Positions 35,505-47,720 are shown, counted from the stretch's first letter. The stretch is DNA of 64,000 bases from Ophthalmolycus amberensis (GCA_024529925.1 JAFEUB010000813.1:371001-435000), one strand, 5' to 3'. Notes: generated by a model from the letters alone, not told the origin. A program made the numbers and translations.

Positions 35505-38500
35505 TAAATCACATCAAAGAGCTTGAAAGTGAAAGTGTGAGATGGTTGACTGCAGCAACAGGGATTCTCACCTCCAACAGCTTACTTGCCCAACGGAGAC
35601 CTTCTCACGCAAATGTGTTTTTATTCTCACACCAGCAAGAAGAATAGAGACACAGAGCATAGCATGTTCATTATAAACGCGTGACATTCACTGGTGGTCG
35701 CACTTTCAGTTCATCACCTTGCTTTGGTCTCCGATATGCACAAACACTTTTTCCGCCCCCGCCAGGTAACAAACCGGTCTGAAACTTCCTCAACAGCACT
35801 TTCTGAACTTTGTTTGTCTCGACAAACGCCTGAGATTGCAAGAGGTGTCTTCGTTGTGCTGCAGTAAACTATGGAGCCCAGCACGTCGGAGCTTTACCTT
35901 GGTGGGATTCATCAAAGAGTAGCATCAAGCAGCTTTTCCCCGCTGTACCATCAGGAAACATGCCTTGGGGGACACTTCCATTTCCTCTACCAGCCCTGAA
36001 TGCAATGTGACAGGCTCTAGGATCAAAGACAGGCCTGGCTTGTTGTCTTGCACAACGGTTGATGGAGACGCAGCACGTTTCATCAGTTGAGTGTTTGTGT
36101 CTTTCTTGCGATGTCTTTTCATATGATCACATGCGGATGGATTGGAAGGGCGCAGGACGTCAGCAAATAGATGTCATGAAAAATATTTGGTTCAGCTGTT
36201 GTCAAGACTAGTTTAACCAATTCACCCTGGATTTGTTTATTTGACGAGAGAGTTTTGCGTCATTGATGTCTGCTTTGGATGGAACTATTTCTGCAGTGTA
36301 CCCTGCAGGTAGATTCATCCCCATGGTATGCCGTTTTAAAAGGATAGCCCATAGAGTCTGTTTTAAACTCTAACACAGCATGTTTTCTTTATAATCATAT
36401 GCATCTGTCTCACAGTCAGCATGTCCTTCAGTAAGCCTCCATAACGACTCTTTTTATTATTTCACTTTCTTTCAAATGTTCTTAGCTGCTACAATTAATT
36501 TCGCCCACCACAGCGTTTATGAGAAGAGATGACTACAGACTTCAGCATTCATCAATTGTGCTTTTCCTCAGTGCCCCCAGTTATAGGTCCCTGCTAGATT
36601 TATAGGCTATCTGGTATCTATAACATCGCAGTCCCTGAGGTCCTGCCGTTTGTTTTCTATGCTGATGATTAATCGACAGGTCAGCCATTTTGGTGTGTGC
36701 GTCACCGGAGTTATTGCATATGAGATGCGTCTATGAAAAGCAACTTGTGTGCTTGTGTAAAAGGGACAACGATTTTGCTGTGCAGCACCTTCTTGATGAT
36801 TATATTCATTTATAAATGGCTCAGGTTTCCTCTCGGCCATACAGACTACGTCTCCAAGACAATTAGCATGTCAAATGCACAGACGACGAGCTGTGAATAT
36901 CAGAGACTCCATCAGCGCCCATCAATGTTTTAAGCACTGCTTTGGGATAAAAAATGGCGGAGGCCATTTAACTCCTTTATTTTATCCTTTTGAATTGAAT
37001 TTAAATACCCGTTAGTAAGTATCAGTCAGAATATTAAGCTTGATGCGTCTAAACTGAAATACACACTTCATGCAGCTTTTTAGGACTTTTAAGATTAATA
37101 TAAACACATTTTTTACTTGTCTGTTTGGTTTTGACTGGAGTTAAATTTACCAGTAAGCTATTTGTCTCTGCTGTACACAAGGTTACAAAAACAATATTTA
37201 GATGTGTTTATATGAATAGGACCGGACTGTGATCCAAATGCAAGCGATCAATACCAATTGTTCTTTTAATTGTAATGATTAAGGTCATGGTCAATTATTA
37301 CATCTAGAGACTACAATGTATTAAACATAAAACGTCTCTGACCTTTAATTTACTATCTATTGTATATTAAATTACCTGTCCATGATACGAGTGTGTACGT
37401 CTGCAGCAACCAACCAGGACTGTTATTACCAAGTAATTTGTTTTGTACCCCGGCAGGACACGCATTACTGAGCACAAGTTCTGTCTCTCACTCTCTCATT
37501 CATTCAGCATGTTATTCAAGAAGCGAGCTGATGATGCATGATGAATGCAACCTATGTCAGCTGCAGGAGGTCATGAATCACGGGTTATTACTGCATCAAG
37601 CGCAAAAGAAGGAAAAGTACACAGTCCCACCTTTCAGCTTCAATTTGAGGGTGTTGAGATTCAGATAATAATGAACAGTGTAAGAAACAGCATTTTTACA
37701 CTTTGTTTCTTTTCCAATTACTCTGTTGGTGAATGTTGGGCCAAAATCGTACAATCACATGTGGACCAACCTTTATCAAAAGTTGAATTCTACCCTGATA
37801 ACAGAGGTTATCGTCCTCATCTGCTCTCCCCCTAAACAAGTGTGTGTGTGTGTCGTTGCCGGGCCACAGTGATGGAAGCTTATTGGAGTCCAGGCAAGAG
37901 CTGCTTCAGTTCCACTCTAATCAGCACTTCACCAAACAGGAAATCTGGGTGGTATGAAATGGCTTGAAACCTCAGGTACACTGCACATCTGTCTGGAGCT
38001 CCTTCACCTTTTCTGAATTAACTGTGAAATTGTATTGGATGTCAAAACAAAGGCCAGCTAAGGCTACATTTGCTCTGACTATGCTCCCTGTTCTGGATCC
38101 TATATTTGAAGAGAGAACACAACTGCAAGTCAACCTGTGAGAGCACACAAGAGTTTATAAGAGCAGCATTAGCATTGTGTGCGAGGGAGGACAGAATCAG
38201 AAGTGTAACACACAATTTATCCTACAAGAGGAATTGTATAACACTTGAGTCTACTCAATCTGAGAGCAGGATGTGTTTTTTAAAGTTAAGGATCATTCCT
38301 TGGTAGGACGAGTCCTTGCATCTCGGTATTTATTTTGAATAATTACAATTTTGAGTAGACATATTGATTTTGGATTCGTAAAGCAGAATATAAAGATTCT
38401 CAATATGTCGGCCTATTAATAAATAAATACAATCCAAATGGGACTATTACAATTATTATAATTTATAAATGTGGAAAACATACAATATGCTCTCCTCAAG

Positions 38501-39559
38501 GCCATCAGACTCCATTTTGAAAACACAGCATTGTTGCCTCTCCCATTGTTCAACATATTTCCTTCAAACTCGACAGAAGCATAATTAATTAATTAAAGAT
38601 GTCTTGATAAGCTGTTTTTACTGAGTTTTACCAACTCTAGTTTGGTTCAAATGAACCCTTCACTCACCACAATAGATGTGAAAAGATACAACTGTTATGC
38701 GCTCCTCAAACCTACATATCAAATTGGCCTCAAAGCCTGTGCTCTTCCTGGGGGCTTGGTTTTTTCCTTCCAAAGGTAAAGAGAGAAAAAAAAGAGATTA
38801 CTAACATCACACTAAATTGTTTGGCTGAATTATCTAGTTTTTAAAGCCATTCCTGCAAAGTAATTTTTACCATGCCTGTTTTTCATTAATGCAAAAATAG
38901 TTACTAGCAATGTACCCTATTGGCCATGCGTTTCCTTGTTTTTTCTGTTTTATTAATACTTTCAAAAAAATATTCATGAATGCGGTTTATTGGTACCTTG
39001 ATGCTGCCAATATAATCCAATGGGGTGGTTGGGTTTATTGTTCATTGTGATCTGATCCGACCCAATGTGGGATTCATGAATGAAGTGAAATAAAATGTCA
39101 ATCAGTCATATTTCCAAACAAATACATTGTTTAAGTTATAGCCATGTCTTAATGTTAACTGTGCTTAAGGTAATAATGATGACAACAATAATACCCATAA
39201 TATTGATACAAAATACTTGTTTATTCATATGTATTACTTATGTATACAGCAATATCATATTTCAAAACATGGCCCAAGATTCATTCGAAGATTTCAGGGT
39301 TAAGCTCCGGATCTTGAATCGCTCCGTGGTCTGGGGTGCATGTGGCTCAGTTCAGCCAGGCAGCTGCTGGATATGAGCTTCGACTTTTCCTCTGGCTTCC
39401 AAAATCCTCCGTGGTATACCATCACAGTTACAGTGTCGATGTGGAGACAGCAGATAAGGTCAGTCACAGGGGGATGTGAACTCACATTACTCATGGGTTA
39501 TCCACAGACATTCTGCAGTTCCCTGTCCTTTCATTTCATTACTTCCTCTTCAATTTGTC
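35505..39559. other. Non-coding; candidate conserved patch near 36840-36970
   Basis: No gene supported. The patch near 36840-36970 and the region around 36480-36560 are complex and may be conserved. A TG run lies at 37841-37852, and ATTAATTAATTAAAG near 38583. Overlapping frames at 37360-37835 are not protein-like. Confidence 0.4.
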
Positions 39560-39690
39560 TGATCCTTTTACATTTGTCTTTTAAATGTTATATGATGTAC
39601 TTTTATTTAATACATTGTATTACTTATATAAAGCTCTGTCAGCGGCCTTTGTGTAGAAACCAGTGCTAGATAAATAAACTCCCCTTGCCT
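39560..39690 (+). mobile_element. Possible LINE 3'-tail remnant
   Basis: The stretch has a T/A-rich run followed by AAAGCTCTGTCAGCGGCC and ends GTGCTAGATAAATAAAC. This resembles the 'GTGCTATATAAATAAA' endings seen in several fish LINE 3' regions. No reverse-transcriptase frame lies upstream, so it would be a short 5'-truncated copy. The match is from memory of the ending only and could be fortuitous. Confidence 0.3.
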
Positions 39691-40109
39691 CGCCTTTTCA
39701 ACCTATCCCATAAATCTTTGTAACATAAATGAATGGTGTGCTGTTTATGACTCAAGGGTTTTTGAAAGCAGATTTTGTGTGCACATCTCATATTTTTTGG
39801 CAAAAATCAAAAGTATTCATTATTTCAACACCAGGGTGTTATTCCTGGCATTATAGATAAGGCACTGTATGAGTACTGAGGCATAGAGTACTGCTGCAAA
39901 TGTAATTGAATAGTAATGTACAACAATATGATTATGAACATATATTGCATTGACAACTTTTATATTTTAAATGTTGCATACAGTTTGCCAAGGGAGGATC
40001 CTCCATTGTGATATTTTGAAATTGCGTCCCACAATGCATCAAATTGTGTGATGAAAATTGTCCAATGCTATTCATGACCAACAAAACAGATGAAAACTTT
40101 ACAAAACTT
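39691..40109. other. Non-coding, no gene seen
   Basis: AT-rich spacer; nothing recognised. Confidence 0.5.
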
Positions 40110-40575
40110 AAAAGCCTGTTAATAAAAGTGTGTCTTTAGTTCCAAAGATGTAACTGATTTGGTTTGCCTGCAGGCAGTTTGTTCCAAAGTAAAGGCGCCC
40201 AAATAGAGACAGTGCAGTCACCTTTATTCTTAAGCCTGGCCCGTGCGACAAGGCAACCTGTCCGGCTGATGAAGAGTTAAAAGGTCAGCTAGGGGCGAGG
40301 TCTTTCTGTGCTTGAAGAAGCAATCAGTAAAATCTTAGCCAGTTAGAATTCCATCAGCAACGTTTTGAACAAGCTGAAGACGGGATATTGATTACTGACT
40401 GAGGCAGGTAATAGAGAGACAAGATGAAAAAAAAACTTGAGGTAAGAATTATTTCATTTTTCGATACATTTCTGCACTGAAGGGAACAGGACCGCACACT
40501 CTCTCAACCTCCTCCTCAAAAGTCAGGTCACAAATCACTCCCAATTGTCTGGCCAAAGGCTTCATTTTGGATGAT
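40110..40575 (+). mobile_element. Diverged interspersed repeat (LINE-associated type)
   Basis: The order of phrases, from GTGTGTCTTTAG through GGCAGTTTGTTCCAAAG, CTTAAGCCTGGCCCG, AAAATCTTAGCCAG and GTTTTGAACAAGCTGAAGACG to CAATTGTCTGGCC, follows a well-known abundant fish repeat with wording such as 'tgttccagag', 'aagcctgg', 'agaatctt' and 'accagctggagacg'. It is heavily diverged and carries no protein frame. I recall the family as being associated with LINE 3' regions but cannot fix its class from this sequence. Confidence 0.5.
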
Positions 40576-41639
40576 AAGTCTCAAAGATCATGTAAGAAAA
40601 GATTTCTTGCACTATCGGCCTGGAATAAGACTAATTCCATTTTACTTTCATTTGACTCAGGGAAGTTTTTTGACAGAAGTACAGTATTTATCTACTCAAG
40701 GCAAACCAAACACCCATTCCCCATTTATTAAGATGCATGTGCATGCTCTGCAGTGGGCTGACTTATTATCAACTTTACATTTCAAGCACTCTTGCCAGCT
40801 GTGTGTTTATTAAGTATGCATTTAGGTATTTGGGCATTTTTAATATTAAAACAAAGTGGGGATGGATATTAACAGTTTGGTTTAAATTAGAGAGGAATAG
40901 AAATCAACAGATATATTATCATTGCTTCAGTACTCCAGGTTCTATACTTGTATATGTGCATGTGTGTCATGCCTCTTGTTACTGATTTGCCACATTGATA
41001 CAATATACAAAAACATACTAAGACAATCTTCAATGGGATCGTAAAGTTGAGAGTGAAGTCTTGTTTATATTTCCATAACGGACGGCAAATAATAAGATGT
41101 CTGTTTCTCTCTTAAGTCAGAGCTAGTCAGCACACAATCTTCCGATGTAATGCTGACCAGCACACAATGAACCTCATCTGTATCAGTTATTTTTATTCCT
41201 GGATATGATTACCAATGCTATTGTAGTACTTAGTTTTACTTTTTCATTTCCACCTGCTTAGACCAGCACTCATCGCAAGCGCAACAAGCTTTTCTCTTGG
41301 CATTTCAGGTTCACACAGTGACCTCTGCAAAATCACAAAAAGCCCCTCCTTCTGTGTTTTCCACTGAATTGAAATGCATATTAAGATATGATGTTCAATT
41401 TGATTACGAGTCTCTATTGAATTTAATAAATAGGGGATTCTTACCAGTGATCAGTAAGAATTTTCAACCTTGTCGGATGTATCATTCCTTTCAGTTCTTC
41501 GCCCTCATACATCAGCAGGAATGACGTGTGTTCCATTGGCACTCTCTAATTTGAGGGAAGTCTTATTTAATTATGCGCAGGTCACAGAACTGCAGTAGAT
41601 CCATTTATTAGTTTAATCTCCCAACATGGCAGCAAGATG
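40576..41639. other. Non-coding, no gene seen
   Basis: AT-rich with short frames only; a local repeat of CAGCACACAAT occurs near 41129 and 41158. Nothing else recognised. Confidence 0.5.
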
Positions 41640-42074
41640 TAGCAAAATAAGTACAAGACCTTCTGTGCCTCTTCGCAGCAAAACATAGAATCAGCATATA
41701 CATGTCCAGTTATGAGCTCAGGACATTATTTATTTGAGAAAAACACGTGAGCAATTTCAAAAAGACAATTGCAAATGAAGGCATTACTGTGTGCAGCTGT
41801 AACGAAACAGCTCTCACTTCAGGTCGAAGTCGACTCTGGGTCAGTCCGCAGCGGACTCATTGCTGCCGGAGCACACAGTCTGAGCTGAAAGAGTTCATGG
41901 TAAACCTGCAATATTTTCTCAGAATAGGACTCTGTGACACGGATAACAAGCATTAAGGATAACTATATAGATATAGCCAATCTTCTCGTTGGTGGTGTTG
42001 ATTACTTCTGTAGGTCATATAGAGGTATCGGGCCGTTTCATAACCAGCTAAAACTTCCTTGTAGTAACTTTAAA
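41640..42074. mobile_element. Interspersed repeat, copy B, of the 17106-17400 family
   Basis: The part 41870-42074 aligns with copy A through CAGTCTGAGCTGAA, AAGCATTAAGGATAACTA, CCAATCTTCTCG, TAGGTCATATAGAGG and TCATAACCAGC. It ends ACTTCCTTGTAGTAACTTTAAA at 42074, which is the reverse complement (with a 3-base insertion) of copy A's left end. The section 41640-41869 probably belongs to the same element but has no counterpart in copy A, suggesting internal deletion in A or truncation. No left inverted end is visible in B. Confidence 0.55.
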
Positions 42075-44360
42075 CAGTAAATTAGCTACGGAATTGGCAT
42101 CATCTTCCCTTAGAAGCACATTTGAGGTGCTGCATATTTGTGCCTCCCAGAAACTGTTTCCTATTCAGCAGCAGCCTCCTGCCCTTTGGCTTATTAGCAA
42201 CTGTCTGCTGCTTTTTAAAAGGGGATGAGAGGGGCTGCTGTGATTGCTCATTAGCGATCGTGGGGACTTGTACCATGCTATATATTGCTAAGTCAAACAC
42301 TCAACCTTGCTGAAATCAATTTCTAGGGTGGGTTGGATGTTTTCATGTGGAAATATATCCTTATTTTTGTTAGCACACACAGGGTTTCAACTCAGTCTGC
42401 GCTTGGGCCTTCCAAATCACTAAAACCAAATGACACTGAGAACCTACACTATGTTTTGATGGCATGATTTTGAGTGCAGAAATGTACACACACCGATGCA
42501 TGTAGGTTATGTAGATTCAAAACTCTAAATTGCATAGAGGTGAGATTGCAATTGTCAGTCCAGTATATTACCCAAGGCCACGTTCCACTCACTCATATAT
42601 AAATATATCCTACTTAATAAAATATTGTTCCCCTAATGTCACAATAAGGGCAGTCAATTTGTCGCCTATGTTGTAATGAAATGGGTAAATAGAAGTTTTC
42701 TTTTTCTCATAGATGTAAGGATATTGGAACAAATGTGTTCTGATTGCCCAATTTGTCTGGTTTGTGTTTGTGTGTGTTTCAATAGCACATTGATGTTATA
42801 ATGTGTCCAATTCTTTTGGTTTTATGAAAAATATAAAAAACTGTCATGAAAGTTTTCATGACTGACATGACTCATCTAGCCTCTCTGACTATCGTATATT
42901 AAATACCTGCTTTTTCCTCAAAGCACTTCAGGCATTTTTGACATTTGTGCAATCAAAGAGCCCAGGCAATCTGACTCACAATTACGGCTGTAGTTGTCCC
43001 ATGCTATAAACTATATACATCTAATACGATAAAATGAGCGAAAACAATGAAAACACCTGGTGTAGCCATGCATGAGCTTGAATATATATATATATCTAGA
43101 TCTATAGATTATATATCTATCTTCAACAAAGTTGTTTATTAGGAGATTAACCTAATCTGCTTCATCCCATCAGTGTGGTTTTATTAGATTAGGTAATTGT
43201 AATATCACATGGGGACATCATAATTCAGCATTATTTGCAACATTTGAATCAGAAAACCCCCACCTCAAACCAAAATCACAGTAAACAGAAATTACAAATC
43301 TCATATGTGAAAAAAAACAAACTTCAGCAGATGTTTTGTTCATGTACGACCCCGAATATGAAGCTGATTGTCAAAATAGATTTGAAAAGGCCGTTCAAAG
43401 TTTAATCAAACTTTAATTGATACAAGTAAATACTGTATCAATTGGAAGTGGAAAGTGGAACTGTGGAGATACATTCATTAGAGCATTTTTTTTTGTCAAA
43501 ATGTAATTCATTTTACAAATCAGTATTTAATTCATAGGAGAAAGAGCCTTGAAAATAAGAGCAGCAGATCTGACCTATTTGAATATTACCATAATAACCT
43601 CATTGTTAAGAGCCTGATATTAGCCGTTGTATTTTTAATGTAGAAATGAAAACATCAGTCTAACGCCAAACTGGCACGACTTTAAATACATAATGCTACA
43701 TCGGTCTCTGTGGTACCGAGCACAAATATACATCAGCAACACGGCTGTGGTGATTGCATAGAGGACCTCATGACATCAAAGGAAAGTGACAATATTGTTT
43801 TTATTTGATAAACAATAACAAGCTGTTAATCCATGTGTGATGGTCTTTGAGGAGTAAAAACATAATTCTATAATAAATTACAGGAAGTCATATCATACTT
43901 CACCATCCACTGTGACAAAGTACTCAGCGGACAAATATCATCCAAGCTCAGCATTTAAATAACACATGGTCAATAAAACAGCGGAATACACTGGGAAATA
44001 ATAAAAATTGAGTTAGTGGATTTGTAATTGCTTTTGAGAGGAGGCTTGGTACCAGGCAGTGGCCAAAGGCAGCAGTTCTATTGCAGCTGTGTATCTCTTC
44101 GATGCTCAAATGACCTTGGGATGCAATTCAATCTGCAATTCAATCTCATCCTCTCGCTTTTGAGCTTCAATTAGACTGAAGGCACAAAGGCACAAAGTAA
44201 ATGTGACTGGCTGGAGAAGAAAAAGAAGAATGCAATCTAAGATGGGTCCCTGTGCTTCATGCACATCTGGCGTGTTCTCTCTGTCGTTGCTTTGCGCTCC
44301 TCATCACTCACACTGAACTCCACCAGTTAATCAACTATGTATCATTATGCATTTACAGAT
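42075..44360. other. Non-coding, no gene seen
   Basis: AT-rich. A 9-bp hairpin (GTCATGAAA/TTTCATGAC) lies near 42843-42862, and an AT-dinucleotide patch near 43081-43125. The tandem 12-mer TGCAATTCAATC occurs twice at 44122-44145. The bases 44353-44360 (TTACAGAT) are the left target duplication of the next element. Confidence 0.5.
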
Positions 44361-44732
44361 GAGACCTATCTCCTAAAAATTACGTTCCCCCGAAACCTAA
44401 AATGCATTCTCAATTACGTTTGACCATAAACGTATTTTCTCCCTGAAACATATTTTCTCCCTGATTACGTTTGTGTTTGACGTATTACAAATACGTTTCT
44501 AATCAACATATCTTTGCCAGACTCTACTCTTTATTATTTTTCTGTGATCTGCCTTGCCTTTATTTACTAACCCTAACCCTGTCCTTACTCTTAGTGTTAA
44601 AATGTTGATTTGAAACGTATTTTGTAATACGTCAAACACAAACATAATCAGGGAGAAAATACGTTTATGGTCAAACGTAATTGAGAATGCATTTTAGTTT
44701 CAGGAGAACGTAATTTTTAGGATACAGGGTTG
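44361..44732. mobile_element. Foldback/MITE DNA element, 372 bp, with 8-bp target duplication
   Basis: The two arms, 44361-44509 and 44602-44732, are long inverted repeats sharing TCCTAAAAATTACGTT, AATGCATTCTCAATTACG, GACCATAAACGTATTTTC, GTTTGTGTTTGACGTATTAC and AATCAACAT. They are separated by about 92 bases of unrelated loop with no coding frame. The element is flanked by perfect 8-bp copies of TTACAGAT (44353-44360 and 44733-44740). An 8-bp duplication suits hAT elements, less often P or Merlin. The left arm is 18 bases longer because TATTTTCTCCCTGA is tandemly duplicated there (near 44440-44465). Non-autonomous. Confidence 0.9.
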
Positions 44733-45127
44733 TTACAGATATACGTATCCCAGCGCACAAGTTGATACGTGATAACTTCAATTTTGAGGGACAGCAACTT
44801 TAATTCACGGCACACTTCCTCTTGAAATGTAGTGCGTGCTGTTAAAGACAAAAAAAAATGAGTTGTCTAGGTAGTGTTCGCTGTAGCCAATGAAGATTAT
44901 TTCTCTGAGTGCCATGCCAGGTAACTTAATGAGATACTTAGACCACAGAGAAGACCTCAGCGTCACTTCTGTTTTTAGAAGGCAATCATTTCTGAATGGG
45001 GAAGGTTTCAACTTGAGTTTAGTGCATTCGGGTATGAAAATACAAAAAGAACAATCAGAAATGTCTATGTATAGCGGAAGAGCAATTATGTATTGGGACA
45101 TTATATCAGTGTATCATTTAACCGAGG
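44733..45127. other. Non-coding spacer between two related MITEs
   Basis: Begins with the right copy of the TTACAGAT duplication. A small open frame (44890-45174) runs into the second MITE and is not protein-like. Nothing else recognised. Confidence 0.45.
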
Positions 45128-45287
45128 CAGCCTGGTCTCCTAAAAATGACACGGAATCTGCATGGTTAATGTAATACAAATATGTCATTGAACATCTACA
45201 AAAAAATTAGAAATGGGAAAAAAAAAAAAACATGATTGAAAATGCAGTTTAGTTGTATGGGAACATACTTTTGTAGGATACAGGGAC
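45128..45287. mobile_element. Second, shorter copy of the same MITE family
   Basis: The left end CAGCCTGGTCTCCTAAAAA and the right end GTAGGATACAGGG correspond to the ends of the element at 44361-44732. The right arm AATGCAGTTTAGTTGTATGG parallels AATGCATTTTAGTTTCAGG of that copy. It is about 160 bases long with a 13-A run inside and poorly matching inner arms, so it is an internally deleted and diverged copy. The flanking octamers match at only 5 of 8 positions, which is not a convincing duplication. Confidence 0.6.
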
Positions 45288-46589
45288 ATCAAAGGACAAT
45301 GTGGAAAACAGATAAAGACATCATGGATGAGCATCAAAATTGGATTTCCAAACACATCCCAGCGAACTATCAAATGATGGTCATAATTATAACAGGAACT
45401 CTGCCACATACTACAATTTGATATAATTGCCTTGCAAAGAATACAACCCTTAAGAAACTTTTAATTTTCAATTTTACTGATGGAAATGAAAGAATTATGG
45501 TCCTCAAATTACCTGAGAAGAATCACTACCTCTCCCACATAGTCTCAAAGCAAACACCATAAGTTTACAACAAAAGCAGTAATGTAGGGTTGTTGCAATT
45601 GTACTTGGTTGCATCATGTTGTATCGATTTGCTTATATTACCCCCATACCTCCTTAGTTAAAGTCTGGAAGGGATCATCATCATCTTCTTAGAATACATA
45701 TCTTACACCAACTTATATCGAATGTTTGTCTAAATATCAGTTTACAGATGTGTCTGAAGCCACGCCTGAGCCATATTAAACATATTTGAAAGGCACAGGT
45801 GTATGACATGAATTATGGGTTTGTATTAATCTTCTCTCATAAGAAATTATACAAAAAATCCCAGTGTGCTTTAGGATGGGGTCTGGATCAAAGAAATATC
45901 TGGCAGAGTTGAAATGACATGTCTGGGCTTGTTTTTTCATAAATATCTTTATTTCACACGGATAAGGATCTGGGTTAGTCTGACCTCAACACATTCAACT
46001 AAAATGTTCTATTCATGAGATAATAATGGAGCATTTCTTCACTATAATTTATTCTTTTGTTGTGAAGGATTTTTTTAGTTTTCTCAATAGATTCAAAACC
46101 AATACTCATAATAGAAGATGTCTCCTTCATTATCTCTTAATTAATAAAAGTGAATATTAAAACATATTTACATGCAAAGGATTTCCATTTGAAAATAAAC
46201 TTGTTGCAAGTTACTAACCTGACCCTGATACACAATTCCGTTGTCTGTAATTGCTACCTAAAAGATATATATATATATATATTTTTTCATATATCAGTAA
46301 TGAGTTTGCAATAATAAGATGAAAAAATGCTTCAAATTAAATATTAAACAGAAAATACTGCGGCCAAGACAGGAGGAAAGCCATCACTGTTTTGATTCAT
46401 CTGGAGTAGTTTATTCTTCTAAAAAGATGCAACCAAATAAAAAAACTTAATAGAAATACATATTTTAATATATACATTGATTCACAATGCATAAATCAAT
46501 GTAATTAAATATATACTTCATTGAGACTTTTTAACTTGCTATATCAAATTAATAGAAAACGACATTTGTGATGTGGGTTGTGTTAAATG
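45288..46589. other. Non-coding; (AT)n at 46264-46282
   Basis: AT-rich. A short AT microsatellite of about 19 bases lies at 46264-46282. The bases AAATG at 46585-46589 are the left target duplication of the following LTR. Nothing else recognised. Confidence 0.5.
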
Positions 46590-46952
46590 TGTAGGAGCCA
46601 TTAGTTATTTCTGTGTATTATATGTTTGAATTAGGAGCCTATCTCAGGTTGAACACGGGTGGCAGTGTGGAGTATTGCGGCAGGTAGTTAATATATGGGG
46701 CACAGGTGCAACTGATAGGTAATGAGGCATGAGTGACGGGGAGATCACACGGTTTTTACCGCAAGCCAGACACACCAGAGGGAGACCAGGAAGATAAGTG
46801 CTATCCTATTGTATATCGTCTGTGAACACTAATTAAATGGGAACCTCACCCAAAAGTGTGAAACGCTTGGAGTCTCTTTGTTGTAGCGAGTAAAGAACAG
46901 GATCTTCTCCCGCACCCAGCCGAGTGGCTAGTTGCTGGAATCAGTCACTACA
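46590..46952 (+). mobile_element. Solo LTR of an LTR retroelement, 363 bp
   Basis: The segment starts TGTAGGAGCC and ends AGTCACTACA, so its outer five bases TGTAG and CTACA are perfect inverted repeats of TG...CA form. It is flanked by perfect 5-bp duplications AAATG (46585-46589 and 46953-46957). An ATTAAA signal at 46832-46837 followed by a GT-rich and C-rich segment suggests the plus orientation. There is no internal coding region or second LTR, so it is a solo LTR. It shows no similarity to the LTR at 30383, so it is a different family. Length and duplication size suit a Ty3/gypsy-like element. Confidence 0.88.
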
Positions 46953-46967
46953 AAATGATTTGCCTGG

Positions 46968-47009
46968 TGAGAGGACACTACTGAGAGGACAGTACTGAGA
47001 GGACAGTAC
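46968..47009. repeat. 14-bp tandem repeat, three copies
   Basis: TGAGAGGACACTAC, TGAGAGGACAGTAC and TGAGAGGACAGTAC follow one another without spacers, directly downstream of the LTR target duplication. Confidence 0.9.
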
Positions 47010-47039
47010 TGGACAAAGTGCTGCACAGCGTGCATCTGT

Positions 47040-47290
47040 GCCCAGTCAGGAGTCCTTTTAACTTCCTCCTACATGATGAAGATTAATATGAGCTGGAAAT
47101 GAACCTCATCTTTCCATGTCATTAATGTCCACCAAGTGTAATTAAAGACGTTTAGTTAATTCCCCTGTCTCTGCTCCCAGGTAACCATTTTTAAATCATC
47201 TCCTCCTGGTTGGCTCTCTGTAATTAAATGTCTTCATAATATGGACTACGGCAGCTAGGATTATATTTATGGTTGTGTGTGAGATGTTTT
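47040..47290. promoter_or_regulatory. Candidate conserved non-coding element
   Basis: Repeat-free complex sequence with clustered cores: GATGAAGATTAATATGAGC near 47076, GTCATTAATGTCC near 47118, GTGTAATTAAAGACG near 47136, TAGTTAATTCCCC near 47153 and CTGTAATTAAATGTC near 47218. It begins 30 bases after the 14-bp repeats. Enhancer role is inferred. Confidence 0.45.
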
Positions 47291-47499
47291 ATTTAAATCT
47301 GCTTTCATTTATGTTTAAAATTCAACTGAAGTGGTTGAGAGTTGTGAGCATACTGTTGGTTTGACTGACAATGAAAACAGATGGGACCTCGCTTCTTTTC
47401 ATAAATGGTTCATTACATGGAAACATGTGGCCTCGTATTTTTAGCCGTGCTTGCATAATGGCCTTAGGGTTGGTAATGTCGTTCTGCCGCTTGATCATG
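47291..47499. other. Non-coding spacer
   Basis: Nothing recognised. Confidence 0.5.
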
Positions 47500-47720
47500 T
47501 CTCATGACTTTTCCTCCAGCGCCACCAGCAGGTCAATGTTTTGTAACATGCTGTTACGTCATATGTTTTCCACAAGATTGATTTGCACAAAAGCTAGTGT
47601 TGATATATGATTCCCAAATGAACAATCCTTTAGTGATCCCCTGACCTTTCCTCTGATTGGCTTTTAATGTAGCGCCACCATCTGGTCACAATTTGCATGT
47701 GTCCAATACTTTGGTTAATG
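47500..47720 (+). repeat. Interspersed 'TAGCGCCACCA' type fish repeat, two degenerate units
   Basis: CCTCCAGCGCCACCAGCAGG at 47514 and AATGTAGCGCCACCATCTGG at 47667 mark two units about 155 bases apart. The phrase GTGATCCCCTGACCTTTCCT lies between them, and TGATTTGCACAAAA lies upstream of that. This order matches an abundant repeat of percomorph introns that I know by wording but cannot name with confidence. There is no coding frame. Confidence 0.6.

Noticed and set aside
44567..44580. CTAACCCTAACCCT, telomere-like repeat
   Set aside because: Only two units, inside the loop of the MITE; such strings are common in fish repeats and do not indicate a telomere.
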